A stretch of DNA of 43,786 nucleotides from Chloroflexota bacterium. GTDB lineage: Bacteria > Chloroflexota > UBA6077 > SHYK01. This document shows positions 15,935 to 23,870 of this stretch, piece after piece. The stretch's first letter is position 1. Every line of letters starts with the position of its first letter. The notes beneath the pieces were generated by a model. The model made no database searches. It was not told where the DNA came from and worked only from the letters and a program-made list of their open reading frames with translations. A program made the translations under genes and the position numbers. The stretch spans positions 1 through 43,786 of the forward strand of contig JACQOR010000039.1 in the NCBI GenBank assembly GCA_016202435.1. Reading direction: 5' to 3'.

Positions 15935-16704
15935 CGCAACACGCCCTCCAGGGGGCTCGAGGCGCTGGCGTAGGCCTTCTTGGGAATGCGCCCGGCGAGA
16001 AATGCCTTTCGGCCCGCTCGCACGCCTTCCGCGATGGCTTCTGCCATCAACGGAGGATTTTCCGCCAGGGCGACCGCGGTGTTGACCAGGCACATGTCGG
16101 CGCCGATCTCCATCGCGAGCGCGGCGTCAGACGGCGCGCCCAGGCCGGCGTCCACGACGACGGGAACGCGGGCCTGCTCGATGATGATCTTGATCTGCTC
16201 GAAGTTCACCATTCCCTGACCGGAACCAATAGGCGAGGCTAACGGCATGACCGTAGCGCAGCCCACATCCTGCAGTTGGCGTGCCAGGTCGGGATCCTGG
16301 TTGATGTACGGGAGTACGGTGAAGCCTTCTCTCACGAGCTGCCGTGCCGCGTCCAGCGTTCCGATCGGGTCGGGTAGCAGGTATTTGAGGTCCGACATGA
16401 CCTCGACTTTTATCCAGTCGGAGAGCCCCATGGCCCGCGCCAGCCGTGCGACGCGAATGGCCTCATCCGCGGTCTGGCACCCGCCGGTGTTGGTGAGGAC
16501 GTGGAACCGAGACGTGTCGATGTAGTCGAGGAGGTTCTTCTGGCTGCGGTCGTCCAGGTTGATGCGGCGCAGCGCGACCGTGACGAACTCCACGTCGGCC
16601 GCTTCCAGGGAAGCGACCATGTCCTCCATGGTGCGGTACTTGCCCGTGCCGAGCATCAGGCGCGAGTGCAGCTCCTGACCGGCAACCACGATCGAATCGT
16701 CCAT
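15931..16704 (-). CDS. thiG: Thiazole synthase ThiG
   Basis: 257 aa. It forms the thiazole phosphate moiety from deoxyxylulose phosphate, ThiS thiocarboxylate and dehydroglycine. GTGKY near residue 20, the Schiff-base lysine region [17 protein letters not shown] and [14 protein letters not shown] are all present. The ATG at 16704 has GGAGG 4-5 nt upstream. First gene of the thi operon. A well-formed promoter is immediately upstream, leaving a very short leader with no space for a TPP riboswitch. Confidence 0.93.
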   Translation of the reverse strand: MDDSIVVAGQELHSRLMLGTGKYRTMEDMVASLEAADVEFVTVALRRINLDDRSQKNLLDYIDTSRFHVLTNTGGCQTADEAIRVARLARAMGLSDWIKVEVMSDLKYLLPDPIGTLDAARQLVREGFTVLPYINQDPDLARQLQDVGCATVMPLASPIGSGQGMVNFEQIKIIIEQARVPVVVDAGLGAPSDAALAMEIGADMCLVNTAVALAENPPLMAEAIAEGVRAGRKAFLAGRIPKKAYASASSPLEGVLR

Positions 16705-16726
16705 CAGTCCTCCGAACCCTTAGGGA

Positions 16727-16755
16727 ATTATCGAGTGGCCTCGGTGGGGTGTCAA
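16727..16755 (-). promoter_or_regulatory. Promoter of thiG-thiE-thiS
   Basis: On the minus strand TTGACA (16750-16755), 17 bp, then GATAAT (16727-16732): a near-consensus sigma-70-type promoter. It remains whole although an IS element inserted only 16 bp further upstream. Confidence 0.7.
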
Positions 16756-16762
16756 CGAGGCC
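16737..16762. promoter_or_regulatory. Inverted repeat over the thi -35 region (possible operator)
   Basis: GGCCTCG and CGAGGCC are perfect 7-bp arms around a 12-bp centre that contains the TTGACA box. A dimeric regulator could bind here; a terminator is unlikely because there is no T-run. Confidence 0.4.
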
Positions 16763-16807
16763 CTATCTTGGGGTGATTGTATACCTCACGCAGGGGTACA
16801 ATCAGGC

Positions 16808-17356
16808 GTGCAGTTCTCGCTCGACCGGCTGTTTGAAGTGATTGAGGCCAGGCTAGGCCAACGGTTCGGGCCACCCGTTGCGCAAATACTTCTTGTGCTG
16901 ATGTGCTTCGCAGCCGCCGCATTCTTCCTCAACGTCATCTTCACGCAGTTTGTGCGGCCGGTATCAGCAGCCGTGTCTGCAACTCTGGAAGGCGCAATCG
17001 CCTTTCCTACGCCTCGGGACGTGTTGGGCATCGTCATCCCCATACTGTTCATTTGGTTCATTGGCTATGTCGGGAACCGTTTCTTCATTGCACCCAGATT
17101 CCGTGCCGCTGAGTTGGAGGCTCGGGCTGCCGTCGCTGATGCGCGGGCGGCACACGAACGGACTAAGGCCTTCTTCGAAGAACGGCAGGTTTACTACGAA
17201 GAGACGAAGGCGGAGTTAGAAGCTCTTCTCGGACAAGTAACAAGCGTACACACTGAGGTAGTGGCTCTTATCCAGAATGGGATGGCAACTTTCACCGAAC
17301 CTGGCGACCAACCAGTTCCCGGTACTCCAGGTTCTCCGATCGGAGCAGGCGAGTGA
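16808..17356 (+). CDS. Putative passenger membrane protein with coiled coil in the IS1595 element
   Basis: 182 aa with a GTG start 37 bp inside the IS left end. I do not recognise the family. Two hydrophobic segments (about residues 24-46 and 70-92) are followed by an Ala/Glu/Arg-rich helix likely to form a coiled coil (about 97-160) and a Pro/Gly-rich tail. It ends 65 bp inside the transposase 3' end on the opposite strand. The membrane-anchor pattern does not look like an antisense artefact. No function is inferred; a spurious ORF remains possible. Confidence 0.55.
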   Translation: MQFSLDRLFEVIEARLGQRFGPPVAQILLVLMCFAAAAFFLNVIFTQFVRPVSAAVSATLEGAIAFPTPRDVLGIVIPILFIWFIGYVGNRFFIAPRFRAAELEARAAVADARAAHERTKAFFEERQVYYEETKAELEALLGQVTSVHTEVVALIQNGMATFTEPGDQPVPGTPGSPIGAGE

Positions 17357-18239
17357 GGGTGTCGCGGAACAGGTACGGGTTCTCGCGGTTGTTGAATCGA
17401 AACTCAAATTCACCGAGGTAGGCGTCCAAGTGCTTCGCGGAAAGCTGATGGTAGGAGCCGACGATGGATCGCTTGAACAGGCTCCAGACGCCTTCAACGG
17501 TGTTCGTGTGGACGGCTCCGCGTACCCATTCTTCGGCTCCGTGGTTGACCGTCTCATGAAACGTGTCGCCATCGGCGATCCCATCATAGCCGCTGTGCTC
17601 GTCGGTGTAGATCGCTTCTGCCCCGTCCGCGACGTGCTCGCTGACGAACTGATGGAGAACCTCCCGGCTGCGCCGTTGTTCGACGCGGAAGTGCACGTCT
17701 CCGCCGCGCTGGATCGCTCCCAGCACCATCGTCTTGTCAATCCCGCCGCGACCGTGGACGCGGCGTGCCCGGTCCGTCTTGTGCATGAACTTGGCTTTCC
17801 CGCCGACGAACGTTTCGTCCACTTCCACGACGCCGGTCAGCGGCTCCCGGTCTACACCAGCCATGGCGGCCCGGATGCGGTGGCACAGGTACCAAGCGGT
17901 CTTGTAGCTCACGTCGAGCGTACGCTTCATCTGATTGGCGCTGATCCCCTTCCGGGATTCGCACATCAGGTAGATCGCCATGAACCACTTGGGCAGCGGA
18001 AGCTTCGAGTCGTGGAAGATCGTCCCGGCCAGGACCGAGAACTGGTAACCGCATGAGTCGCAATCGAACTGTTGCCGCGTCGAGATTCGAGAGATTTTCT
18101 TGCTCTCGCACTTCGGGCAAGTCGCGCCTTCCGGCCAGCGGAGTTCTTCGAGAGCAGCTCGGCATTCTGAGTCGGTGTCATATGCTTCCATCAGACGGAA
18201 CAGGTTCATGTCCTGTTTCGGCGCGCCTTTAGCAGCCAT
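17292..18239 (-). CDS. IS1595-family (ISXO2-like) transposase
   Basis: 315 aa. An N-terminal zinc ribbon (CPKCESKKI, then FDCDSCGYQF) is followed by the DDE-type nuclease: VVEVDETFVGGK, IYTDEHSGYDG and HTNTVEGVWSLFKRSIVG. No internal stop or frameshift, so probably functional. The ATG at 18239 has GGAGG 6 nt upstream and is preferred over the ATG at 18269, which would run into the divergent small ORF. Confidence 0.93.
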   Translation of the reverse strand: MAAKGAPKQDMNLFRLMEAYDTDSECRAALEELRWPEGATCPKCESKKISRISTRQQFDCDSCGYQFSVLAGTIFHDSKLPLPKWFMAIYLMCESRKGISANQMKRTLDVSYKTAWYLCHRIRAAMAGVDREPLTGVVEVDETFVGGKAKFMHKTDRARRVHGRGGIDKTMVLGAIQRGGDVHFRVEQRRSREVLHQFVSEHVADGAEAIYTDEHSGYDGIADGDTFHETVNHGAEEWVRGAVHTNTVEGVWSLFKRSIVGSYHQLSAKHLDAYLGEFEFRFNNRENPYLFRDTLTRLLRSENLEYRELVGRQVR

Positions 18240-18240
18240 A

Positions 18241-18250
18241 GGAGCCCTCC
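18241..18250. promoter_or_regulatory. Shared near-palindromic ribosome-binding site
   Basis: GGAGCCCTCC reads GGAG on the plus strand, 7 nt before the ATG at 18252, and GGAGG on the minus strand, 6 nt before the transposase ATG at 18239. One 10-bp near-palindrome can therefore serve both divergent messages. Confidence 0.6.
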
Positions 18251-18251
18251 A

Positions 18252-18413
18252 ATGCCGAAGAAAGAGCAACCCAAAAAACGGGCCACGGAAATGACGGACG
18301 ACGAACTGGCGAAGCGGATATTCCCGCCCAAAGTGCTAGAGGAATTGAAAAGGGTTGCTGCTCAGGAGCCGACACAGAAGCGCAAATCCTCATCACAAGA
18401 GGATTCTAAATGA
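18252..18413 (+). CDS. Small lysine-rich accessory ORF of the IS1595 element
   Basis: 53 aa, highly charged. The central block MTDDELAKRIFPPKVLEELK looks like a conserved helix pair, with Lys/Gln/Ser-rich ends. It is divergent from the transposase with 12 bp between start codons. GGAG at 18241-18244 lies 7 nt before its ATG. Similar short ORFs accompany some IS1595 elements, to my recollection, but I cannot confirm a named family. It might bind DNA or modulate transposition; this is inference. Confidence 0.55.
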   Translation: MPKKEQPKKRATEMTDDELAKRIFPPKVLEELKRVAAQEPTQKRKSSSQEDSK

Positions 18414-18529
18414 GCAACCCACCCTGTGTCAAGTATACAATCACCCTATCTTGGTCAGCAGAAGCACAGGGTACGCTATGTACTGAGAGGAGAGAGAATT
18501 ACCTTACCTAGATCTTCGTGAAGGGAAGG

Positions 18530-19402
18530 TCACCCGAGCAGCCGAAGTTGCTCCTTGCTTGGTAAAGATGCTGCGTGGGGGTCTGGAAGGCTATCGCTGT
18601 TGAAGACGACTGCTCGAACACGCTTCGCAGCAAAAGCCGCGTACTTTGGCTCTATTTCGAATCCTATTCCGAGGCGTCCTAGCGAACGCGCTACAGCAGT
18701 CGTCGTGCCGGATCCGTTGAAGGGGTCGAGCACGGTATCGCCCTTGAAGGAGAAGAGCTTTATCAGACGGCGAGGAAGTTCAGGGGGAAATGCAGCTGGG
18801 TGCCCGCCTGCCCGACTTGGGGATTCACCCGCAAAGCGCCAGGTCCCCAGTGACCACTCCAAGAACTCATCGCGCCAAATGCCACTCTCCTTGCCGCGCG
18901 CGTCTGGTCGCTTCCGGCTCTGCCACGAGTAGACAAGGATGGCTTCAGTAGGTGTGGTGATCCAGGGATCGCTTGCGCTTTTCCAGGAACCCCAGGCCGT
19001 CCGCCGGCTGATGTTCCCTTCATCCCATAGGATCGTCGTGTTGTAAATGTAGCCGAGCTTGGAAAAAATTTGGTGGTAGTCAGCGAGCATGAAACGCTTG
19101 TCCGTGGTTAGCTTCCGGCTTCCCTTTCCTCGGCCAGTTCGCTCACCATTTGTATCGATCGGGATGTTGATAGCGACCCGGGCACCTGGGGCCAGCACCT
19201 TTTGCCAGGCTTTTCCCCATTTGCCTACGTCGGCTAGATAATGCTCGTACGTAAGTTGGTCTCTGGTAGCACCGTAGTCTTTCCCCAGATTGTAGGGCGG
19301 ACTGGTGACAATCAGGTGCACTGGGCACCGGACGAGCGCGGGAACCTCCAGACAATCAGCTAGGAACAGAGCCGTGTGTTCGTCTTCAAGAAAGGCAGAC
19401 AT
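18530..19402 (-). CDS. Beta-class site-specific DNA methyltransferase (N4-cytosine or N6-adenine)
   Basis: 290 aa. The catalytic motif TSPPYNLGKDYG is near the N-terminus and the AdoMet-binding motif DPFNGSGTTTAVA near residue 240; this order defines the beta class. SPPY is more usual in N4-cytosine enzymes, but the choice is not secure. The ATG at 19402 is chosen because the preceding 31 codons of the longer frame have no methyltransferase content. Third gene of a leftward restriction-modification-like cluster; presumably it protects host DNA from the nucleases upstream. Confidence 0.88.
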   Translation of the reverse strand: MSAFLEDEHTALFLADCLEVPALVRCPVHLIVTSPPYNLGKDYGATRDQLTYEHYLADVGKWGKAWQKVLAPGARVAINIPIDTNGERTGRGKGSRKLTTDKRFMLADYHQIFSKLGYIYNTTILWDEGNISRRTAWGSWKSASDPWITTPTEAILVYSWQSRKRPDARGKESGIWRDEFLEWSLGTWRFAGESPSRAGGHPAAFPPELPRRLIKLFSFKGDTVLDPFNGSGTTTAVARSLGRLGIGFEIEPKYAAFAAKRVRAVVFNSDSLPDPHAASLPSKEQLRLLG

Positions 19403-19506
19403 CGCGGGGATTCTACCCCTGGCCTCGCATTGACGAGTCGCCCTGATGATGCCTCCCGGACGTGAAAGGCGTGCCGCCCAGTTGACCGTCGTCAACGTTT
19501 TGCGTT

Positions 19507-20565
19507 TCAGGCCACCGGCTCAAAATCGATTTCACCATCACTGCTCAGGCTGTAACGAAGCAGGGCAATCGGCTTTTCGACCTCTATTCTTGCTCGCTGC
19601 TGGACGTAGGTAACTGCTTCTGGATTGAAGGCTTTGCCGACATACGTGCCGCTCACATCGCCTACCTCAACTCCCTTCTTCTGAGAGAAGATCCGCATGT
19701 ATTGGACCAATTGATTTAGCTCAGCCGCGGTGATTATTCCTTGGCGCTTTAGTTCCACGATCTGAAAGAAGAAAGGGTCCTGCCAAGCCGAAGCTGAGTA
19801 GGTGCACAAAACATCGATACGACGTGGCTCCGCGGCTGAGAGAGGTACTTCGGTCAAGGAGTCTCGGTACACTCCGAAGAGCGACCGCGCCTGCGTCGTC
19901 CTCCGGCTGAGCATGTGTGCGAAGTAGGCTTGTAGCGCGAACTCATAGCGACACACATATGAGGACGCGACGACGCTGGTGGGAAGCCGGCTAATCCCGA
20001 GCACCGTCGGAGTTGACGGCCATGCTGCCTCCGAGCCGATGACATCAAGCGCTTCAATGGCCTTTGTCAGGCTTGGGGTTGGAGCTGCCGATACGTCCGT
20101 AGGATCACTTTGAGTGTTGTACTTGACGAGGACACGCTCAAGGGCGGCCGCCTCAGATTCGCTGAGGTTGACGATGGAGCGGAACGGGCTCGTAGGATCG
20201 TGCTGAAGCGTCGAGGTTGACCAAACCACCTTGCGATCGACGAGATGAATAAACTCGAAATCCGGCATGGGATTGGGGAAATTGAGCTTCTGCTTGAAGG
20301 CAAATCGGAACGGGTATGGGTCTGAGAACTCTGAGTAAAGGCCGTCCGCACAGACGAACGGCTCGCTCGTGACTTCGAATACTCCGTGTATTGCCTTTCT
20401 GCCCGTCTCGTAAAAAAAGACGGTGTCCCCAGTCGTAATGGCGGTGAGGTCTCTGACCACAGACCAGAGTGTCCGGACCGGTTTGTTCCCAACATTGCCA
20501 TATGTGTTGGAGGACAGCGCTCTCTCCAAGAATTGTGGGCTCGCGAAGCAAAGGAAGCTGGCCAT
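19507..20565 (-). CDS. EVE/PUA-like domain plus PD-(D/E)xK nuclease protein
   Basis: 352 aa, read as two domains. The first 150 residues (MASFLCFASP, GDTVFFYET, IHGVFEVTSEPF, PYPFRFAFK) resemble EVE/PUA-like folds, which recognise modified bases. The second has RRIDVLCTY and, about 20 residues on, FFFQIVELKRQ, a D-x-(D/E)-L-K arrangement of PD-(D/E)xK nucleases. It begins with AGGTGA 5 nt upstream of the ATG and lies between the endonuclease and methyltransferase genes in the same direction. It could be a second restriction effector acting on modified DNA or a specificity partner. Domain names rest on motif reading only. Confidence 0.6.
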   Translation of the reverse strand: MASFLCFASPQFLERALSSNTYGNVGNKPVRTLWSVVRDLTAITTGDTVFFYETGRKAIHGVFEVTSEPFVCADGLYSEFSDPYPFRFAFKQKLNFPNPMPDFEFIHLVDRKVVWSTSTLQHDPTSPFRSIVNLSESEAAALERVLVKYNTQSDPTDVSAAPTPSLTKAIEALDVIGSEAAWPSTPTVLGISRLPTSVVASSYVCRYEFALQAYFAHMLSRRTTQARSLFGVYRDSLTEVPLSAAEPRRIDVLCTYSASAWQDPFFFQIVELKRQGIITAAELNQLVQYMRIFSQKKGVEVGDVSGTYVGKAFNPEAVTYVQQRARIEVEKPIALLRYSLSSDGEIDFEPVA

Positions 20566-20633
20566 CTAAATCACCTGGGCCCGCGGGCAATCGCAAGCGG
20601 CGCGCCCCCCGTAACCGGGAACAGGCTCGATGA

Positions 20634-21341
20634 TCACTGGGGGACCTCAGATTTCCAGCGGCGGAGGTCGTGAATCAGGTCGTCGAGTGGTCTTACGAGG
20701 TGGCAGTACTCGGTATGCTGGGGCACGCCTGGGTCATCAAAGGCCGTCCCTTCAGGGTGTGATTGCTTCGCGGCTACGTCGACTTCGAGCCGCGCGTCCT
20801 GGGGCCCGTCGTACCTTTTCACCAGGTACACCCGATCCGTAAAGGATTCGAGGAGCCGGCGTGTTGCAGTGGCTGTGGCGCAAGATCTCCCTAGCTCGCT
20901 GCGGCCCCGACCCTCACCGTAGGTGTCGCGGTCCTCAGTCACGCAGACGTACTTGAGATATGAGCTCGCCCGCACGGCCGAACCCCAGAAACAGGTCTCG
21001 GTGTGCCTTGCATGGAACGAAACCTTGCAGTTGATGATGCCGACGAGCCGGTGTCGCCCATCGGTCGTGAGGGGCGTTGCTAGCACGAACAAGTCGGAGT
21101 CCGGATAGTCCTCAAGCTGCGATTGGGTGCAGCGCCGCTTAACGGGGAGCTTCGTGAAATCCACGAGTTCGCGGGCTGCTGCGGCATCTCCGATAGCACG
21201 AGCTAGTACGCCTTCGCTACCCCGTACGACAACGAGTTGATCGGAAACGACGAACTCGTTGAGGATCCGGGCCACGGTATCTTCGAAAGCACGGCCCTGA
21301 AGTGCTCGGGCGCGCTGAGCTATCGTATGAGCGTCTTCCAT
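20634..21341 (-). CDS. Probable type II restriction endonuclease (BsaWI/CCGG-cutter-like fold)
   Basis: 235 aa. An N-terminal helix with GRAFEDTVARIL precedes the catalytic core: YPDSDLFVL, about 20 residues, then INCKVSFHARHTETCFWG. The spacing PD...CKxS followed by a downstream Glu resembles endonucleases such as BsaWI and NgoMIV that cut around CCGG. Family and specificity are inferred from the motif only. The ATG at 21341 has GGAGG 5 nt upstream. First gene of the leftward cluster; there is a 68-bp gap to the EVE-like gene. Confidence 0.6.
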   Translation of the reverse strand: MEDAHTIAQRARALQGRAFEDTVARILNEFVVSDQLVVVRGSEGVLARAIGDAAAARELVDFTKLPVKRRCTQSQLEDYPDSDLFVLATPLTTDGRHRLVGIINCKVSFHARHTETCFWGSAVRASSYLKYVCVTEDRDTYGEGRGRSELGRSCATATATRRLLESFTDRVYLVKRYDGPQDARLEVDVAAKQSHPEGTAFDDPGVPQHTEYCHLVRPLDDLIHDLRRWKSEVPQ

Positions 21342-21360
21342 CCGAGCCTCCGCTACCAAT

Positions 21361-21416
21361 CCCAACGGTGGCCATTATGCTCGTTGGGCGTGCTTCGAGC
21401 GCAGGCTAAATTAGCC
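21361..21416. promoter_or_regulatory. Putative promoter/operator region of the restriction cluster
   Basis: Two inverted repeats lie upstream of the endonuclease gene: CCCAACG (21361-21367) with CGTTGGG (21382-21388), and GGCTAA-A-TTAGCC (21404-21416). A -10-like CATAAT on the minus strand (21374-21379) sits between the arms of the first. Control of restriction genes through such sites would be expected, but no separate controller gene is present. Confidence 0.4.
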
Positions 21417-21459
21417 TTGCCGAAGCCATGCCGAGCCCAACAGTATCCGCGTATGCCTC

Positions 21460-23109
21460 TCAAACACCCCTTTTTGCAGAGTGGCCACCAATGGCGGCGG
21501 AACGCCGTAGGGCCATTCGAATTGGTGCGAGCCAGGATCTGCGCCAGCCCGTGGCTATCATGGTGGTCAGTGCGAACACGGCCCCCAAAAAGCCGCCTGC
21601 CAGCAAAACCGCGGCCTGCACGGTCCACCCCGGCCCGCTGACAATGCGAAGCGCGAGCACCTCGCCAAGTACGCAACCACCTGCGAAGGCCAGAGTGACG
21701 AGGAGCGCGGGGCGGGCGAAGGAGAGCACCTCGCGGGGACTCAGCCAGCCCAGGCGGCGCTGGAGCATGATCACCAGCAGAATTGCTTCCGTGAGCGCCG
21801 CGATGCCGTTGGCCAGAGCCAGGCCCGCGTAGCTCAAGGGTGTGCGCATCAGGGCCAGACTCAAGACGAGGTTCAGGGTGGCGCCAACTGCCGCGATCCG
21901 CACCGGAGTCGCCGTGTCGCGGGCGGCGTAGAACGCTCGAGAGGCCACCTCGATGGTGCTGTGGCCGGGTAGTCCGACGGCGTAAGCGGTGAGAGCGAAC
22001 GCGGTAGCGACCGTAGCTTCGGGGCCGAAGGCGCCCCGTTCCAGGAGCAGCCCCACCATGGGGCGGCCGAGCACGATCAAGCCGACCATGGACACCAGGC
22101 TGATCATCACGACCAGTCCCAGCCCGAACCGGAATGTGGCGCGTGCTTCATCCGGCCGCCCGTCGGCGACTGCGCGTGACATGCCGGGGAAGATTGCGGT
22201 CGCGACGCCCATGGCAGCGATCCCGAGCGGGACCATTAGCACCAGCCAGGCGTAGCTCAGGTAGGCGATGCTCCCTTCGCTGAGGAACGAGGCGAGCGCC
22301 ACGGTGACGACCTGGTTGAGCTGACTCACCCCAAGCCCGATCATCCTGGGGCCCATGAGCGCGATGACTTCTCGCGTTTCGGACAGTCGCAGTCCGAGGA
22401 CGGGTCGATACCGGAGGCCGACCGCGATCAGCCCCGGCACCTGGACGACCACATGCAGGAGCGCACCGGCGACTGCGCTGAGCGCCAGCCCTTCCACGCC
22501 CAGCGGGCGCAGCAACGTCGCCCCTGCCACGAGCGAGAGGTTGTAGGCGAGCGGCGCCGCGGCGGCGAGCGCGAATCGGTTCATGGCGTTCAAGGTGCTC
22601 GTGGCAAGCGTTCCCAGGGCAAACAGCGCCGGCGCCGCCAGCATGAGCCGCATCAGGTTGGCCGTCCTCGCCTGGTCGCCCGGGCTCCAACCGGGAACGA
22701 TGGCCGCGACGAGGGCGGGCGCCACTAACGCGATGATGACCGCGCTGCCGCCCAGGGTGATGAGCCCCAGGTTGGCCAGCGAGCTGGTGAGCCGCCAGGC
22801 GCCGTCGCGATCATGGCGAGCCAGAGATCCGGCAAAGACGGGGATGAAGGCGCTGCCCACGGCCCCGCCAGCCAGAACCTGGAACAGGGTATCCGGCACC
22901 AGGAGCGCCGCGAGGAACATCTCGTAGTCGTGGTCTGCCCCATACTGGTGGCCAATGACCACGTTCCGCAACAGGCCGAGGACCTTACTGGCGGCGAACC
23001 CGGCCGCGACGATCAGCGCAGCGGTGAGCGTCTGACGAAGCGGGGATGAAGAGGAGGCCGGCCCTGCAAAAGCCTCAGGGCGAACGGGGTCGGGCGGCTG
23101 GCTGTTCAA
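21460..23109 (-). CDS. murJ: Lipid II flippase MurJ (MviN family)
   Basis: 549 aa polytopic protein with about 14 hydrophobic segments. The N-terminal region ASKVLGLLRNVVIGHQYGA and GGAVGSAFIPVFA match the MurJ/MviN signature. It moves lipid II across the membrane for peptidoglycan synthesis. The TTG at 23109 overlaps the gatD stop (TTGA), so the three genes murT-gatD-murJ are probably co-translated: amidation of lipid II and its flipping come from one transcript. Confidence 0.9.
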   Translation of the reverse strand: MNSQPPDPVRPEAFAGPASSSSPLRQTLTAALIVAAGFAASKVLGLLRNVVIGHQYGADHDYEMFLAALLVPDTLFQVLAGGAVGSAFIPVFAGSLARHDRDGAWRLTSSLANLGLITLGGSAVIIALVAPALVAAIVPGWSPGDQARTANLMRLMLAAPALFALGTLATSTLNAMNRFALAAAAPLAYNLSLVAGATLLRPLGVEGLALSAVAGALLHVVVQVPGLIAVGLRYRPVLGLRLSETREVIALMGPRMIGLGVSQLNQVVTVALASFLSEGSIAYLSYAWLVLMVPLGIAAMGVATAIFPGMSRAVADGRPDEARATFRFGLGLVVMISLVSMVGLIVLGRPMVGLLLERGAFGPEATVATAFALTAYAVGLPGHSTIEVASRAFYAARDTATPVRIAAVGATLNLVLSLALMRTPLSYAGLALANGIAALTEAILLVIMLQRRLGWLSPREVLSFARPALLVTLAFAGGCVLGEVLALRIVSGPGWTVQAAVLLAGGFLGAVFALTTMIATGWRRSWLAPIRMALRRSAAIGGHSAKRGV

Positions 23110-23870
23110 TGGATGCTCGAGCGACGAGTCCCGGTCTTCCCGATGCGGGTGGCGACCGCGGAGTTGGCTTGCTGCTCCAGGCGGTCGTCCAGGGGTTGCA
23201 GGGTCGTGGCAGCACCCGTCTTCCGGCGCAGCGCCGCGGCAATGAGCCAGTCGGCAAGGCCCGGATTCTTGGGCAGCAGCGGCCCGTGCAGATACGTGCC
23301 CACTGCATTCCGGTAGCGGATGCCCTCGGTGCCGTCAGCACCGTTGTTCCCGTTGCCCACGAGGACGCGACCCAGAGGCTGGGCGCCAGGCCCCAGGAAG
23401 GTCTGGCCGCTGTGATTCTCGAAGCCCACGAGACGGAGCGGCTCGCCGCAGATTGGGGACTCGACGATCACGTCGCCAACCATGCGCTTTGGACCCGCGA
23501 CGGTGTAGGCATCGAAGACTCCCAGCCCCGGAATCTCCTCGCCGTCCCTGGTGCGGAAGCACTGGCCCAGAAGCTGATATCCGCCGCAGACCGAGAGCAG
23601 CGCCGCGCCGTCCTCGACTGCTGCTTCGATCTCCTCACCGACGCCGTGGGCGAGGTCCCGGCTCACCGCGGCCTGCTCGCTGTCCTGTCCACCTCCGAAG
23701 AAGATCAGATCGGCTTGGGACGGATCGAGGCGTCCGCCGAGCGTCAGCTCCTGGATCGCCAGCTCGATTCCCCGCCAGGCGCAGCGCCGCTCGAGGGTGA
23801 TGATATTGCCCCGATCCCCGTAGAGGTTCATCAGGTCCGGATACAGGTGCACCAGTCGGAGGCGCATCAT
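23106..23870 (-). CDS. gatD: Lipid II isoglutaminyl synthase, glutaminase subunit GatD
   Basis: 254 aa class I glutamine amidotransferase of the CobB/CobQ type. The catalytic Cys is in ALLSVCGGYQLLG and the His in VGTYLHGPLLPKNP; VGFENHSGQTFLG is also typical. It supplies ammonia to MurT to convert D-Glu to D-isoGln in the stem peptide. The ATG at 23870 overlaps the murT stop (ATGA). The frame stays open upstream to 24602 but that part lies over murT and does not encode GatD sequence. Confidence 0.92.
   Translation of the reverse strand: MMRLRLVHLYPDLMNLYGDRGNIITLERRCAWRGIELAIQELTLGGRLDPSQADLIFFGGGQDSEQAAVSRDLAHGVGEEIEAAVEDGAALLSVCGGYQLLGQCFRTRDGEEIPGLGVFDAYTVAGPKRMVGDVIVESPICGEPLRLVGFENHSGQTFLGPGAQPLGRVLVGNGNNGADGTEGIRYRNAVGTYLHGPLLPKNPGLADWLIAAALRRKTGAATTLQPLDDRLEQQANSAVATRIGKTGTRRSSIH

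Larger units (their letters stand above)
16772..18446. mobile_element. IS1595-family insertion sequence with defined ends
   Basis: About 1,675 bp. The left end GGTGATTGTATAC and the right end GTATACAATCACCC are inverted, and 22 of the first 25 positions match when counted from 16771. The flanks carry an 8-bp direct repeat TATCTTGG (16764-16771 and 18447-18454), the duplication length usual for IS1595. Inside are a leftward ISXO2-like transposase and two rightward ORFs. A second inverted copy of the end motif, GGTACAATCA (16795-16804), lies just inside the left end and may be an extra transposase site. The element looks complete. Confidence 0.85.

Noticed and set aside
16705-16771. TPP riboswitch ahead of thiG
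   Set aside because: No CUGAGA or other TPP core motifs, and the promoter lies too close to the start to leave room.
16727-16771. IS1595 insertion inactivating the thi operon
   Set aside because: A near-consensus promoter is intact between the IS and thiG.
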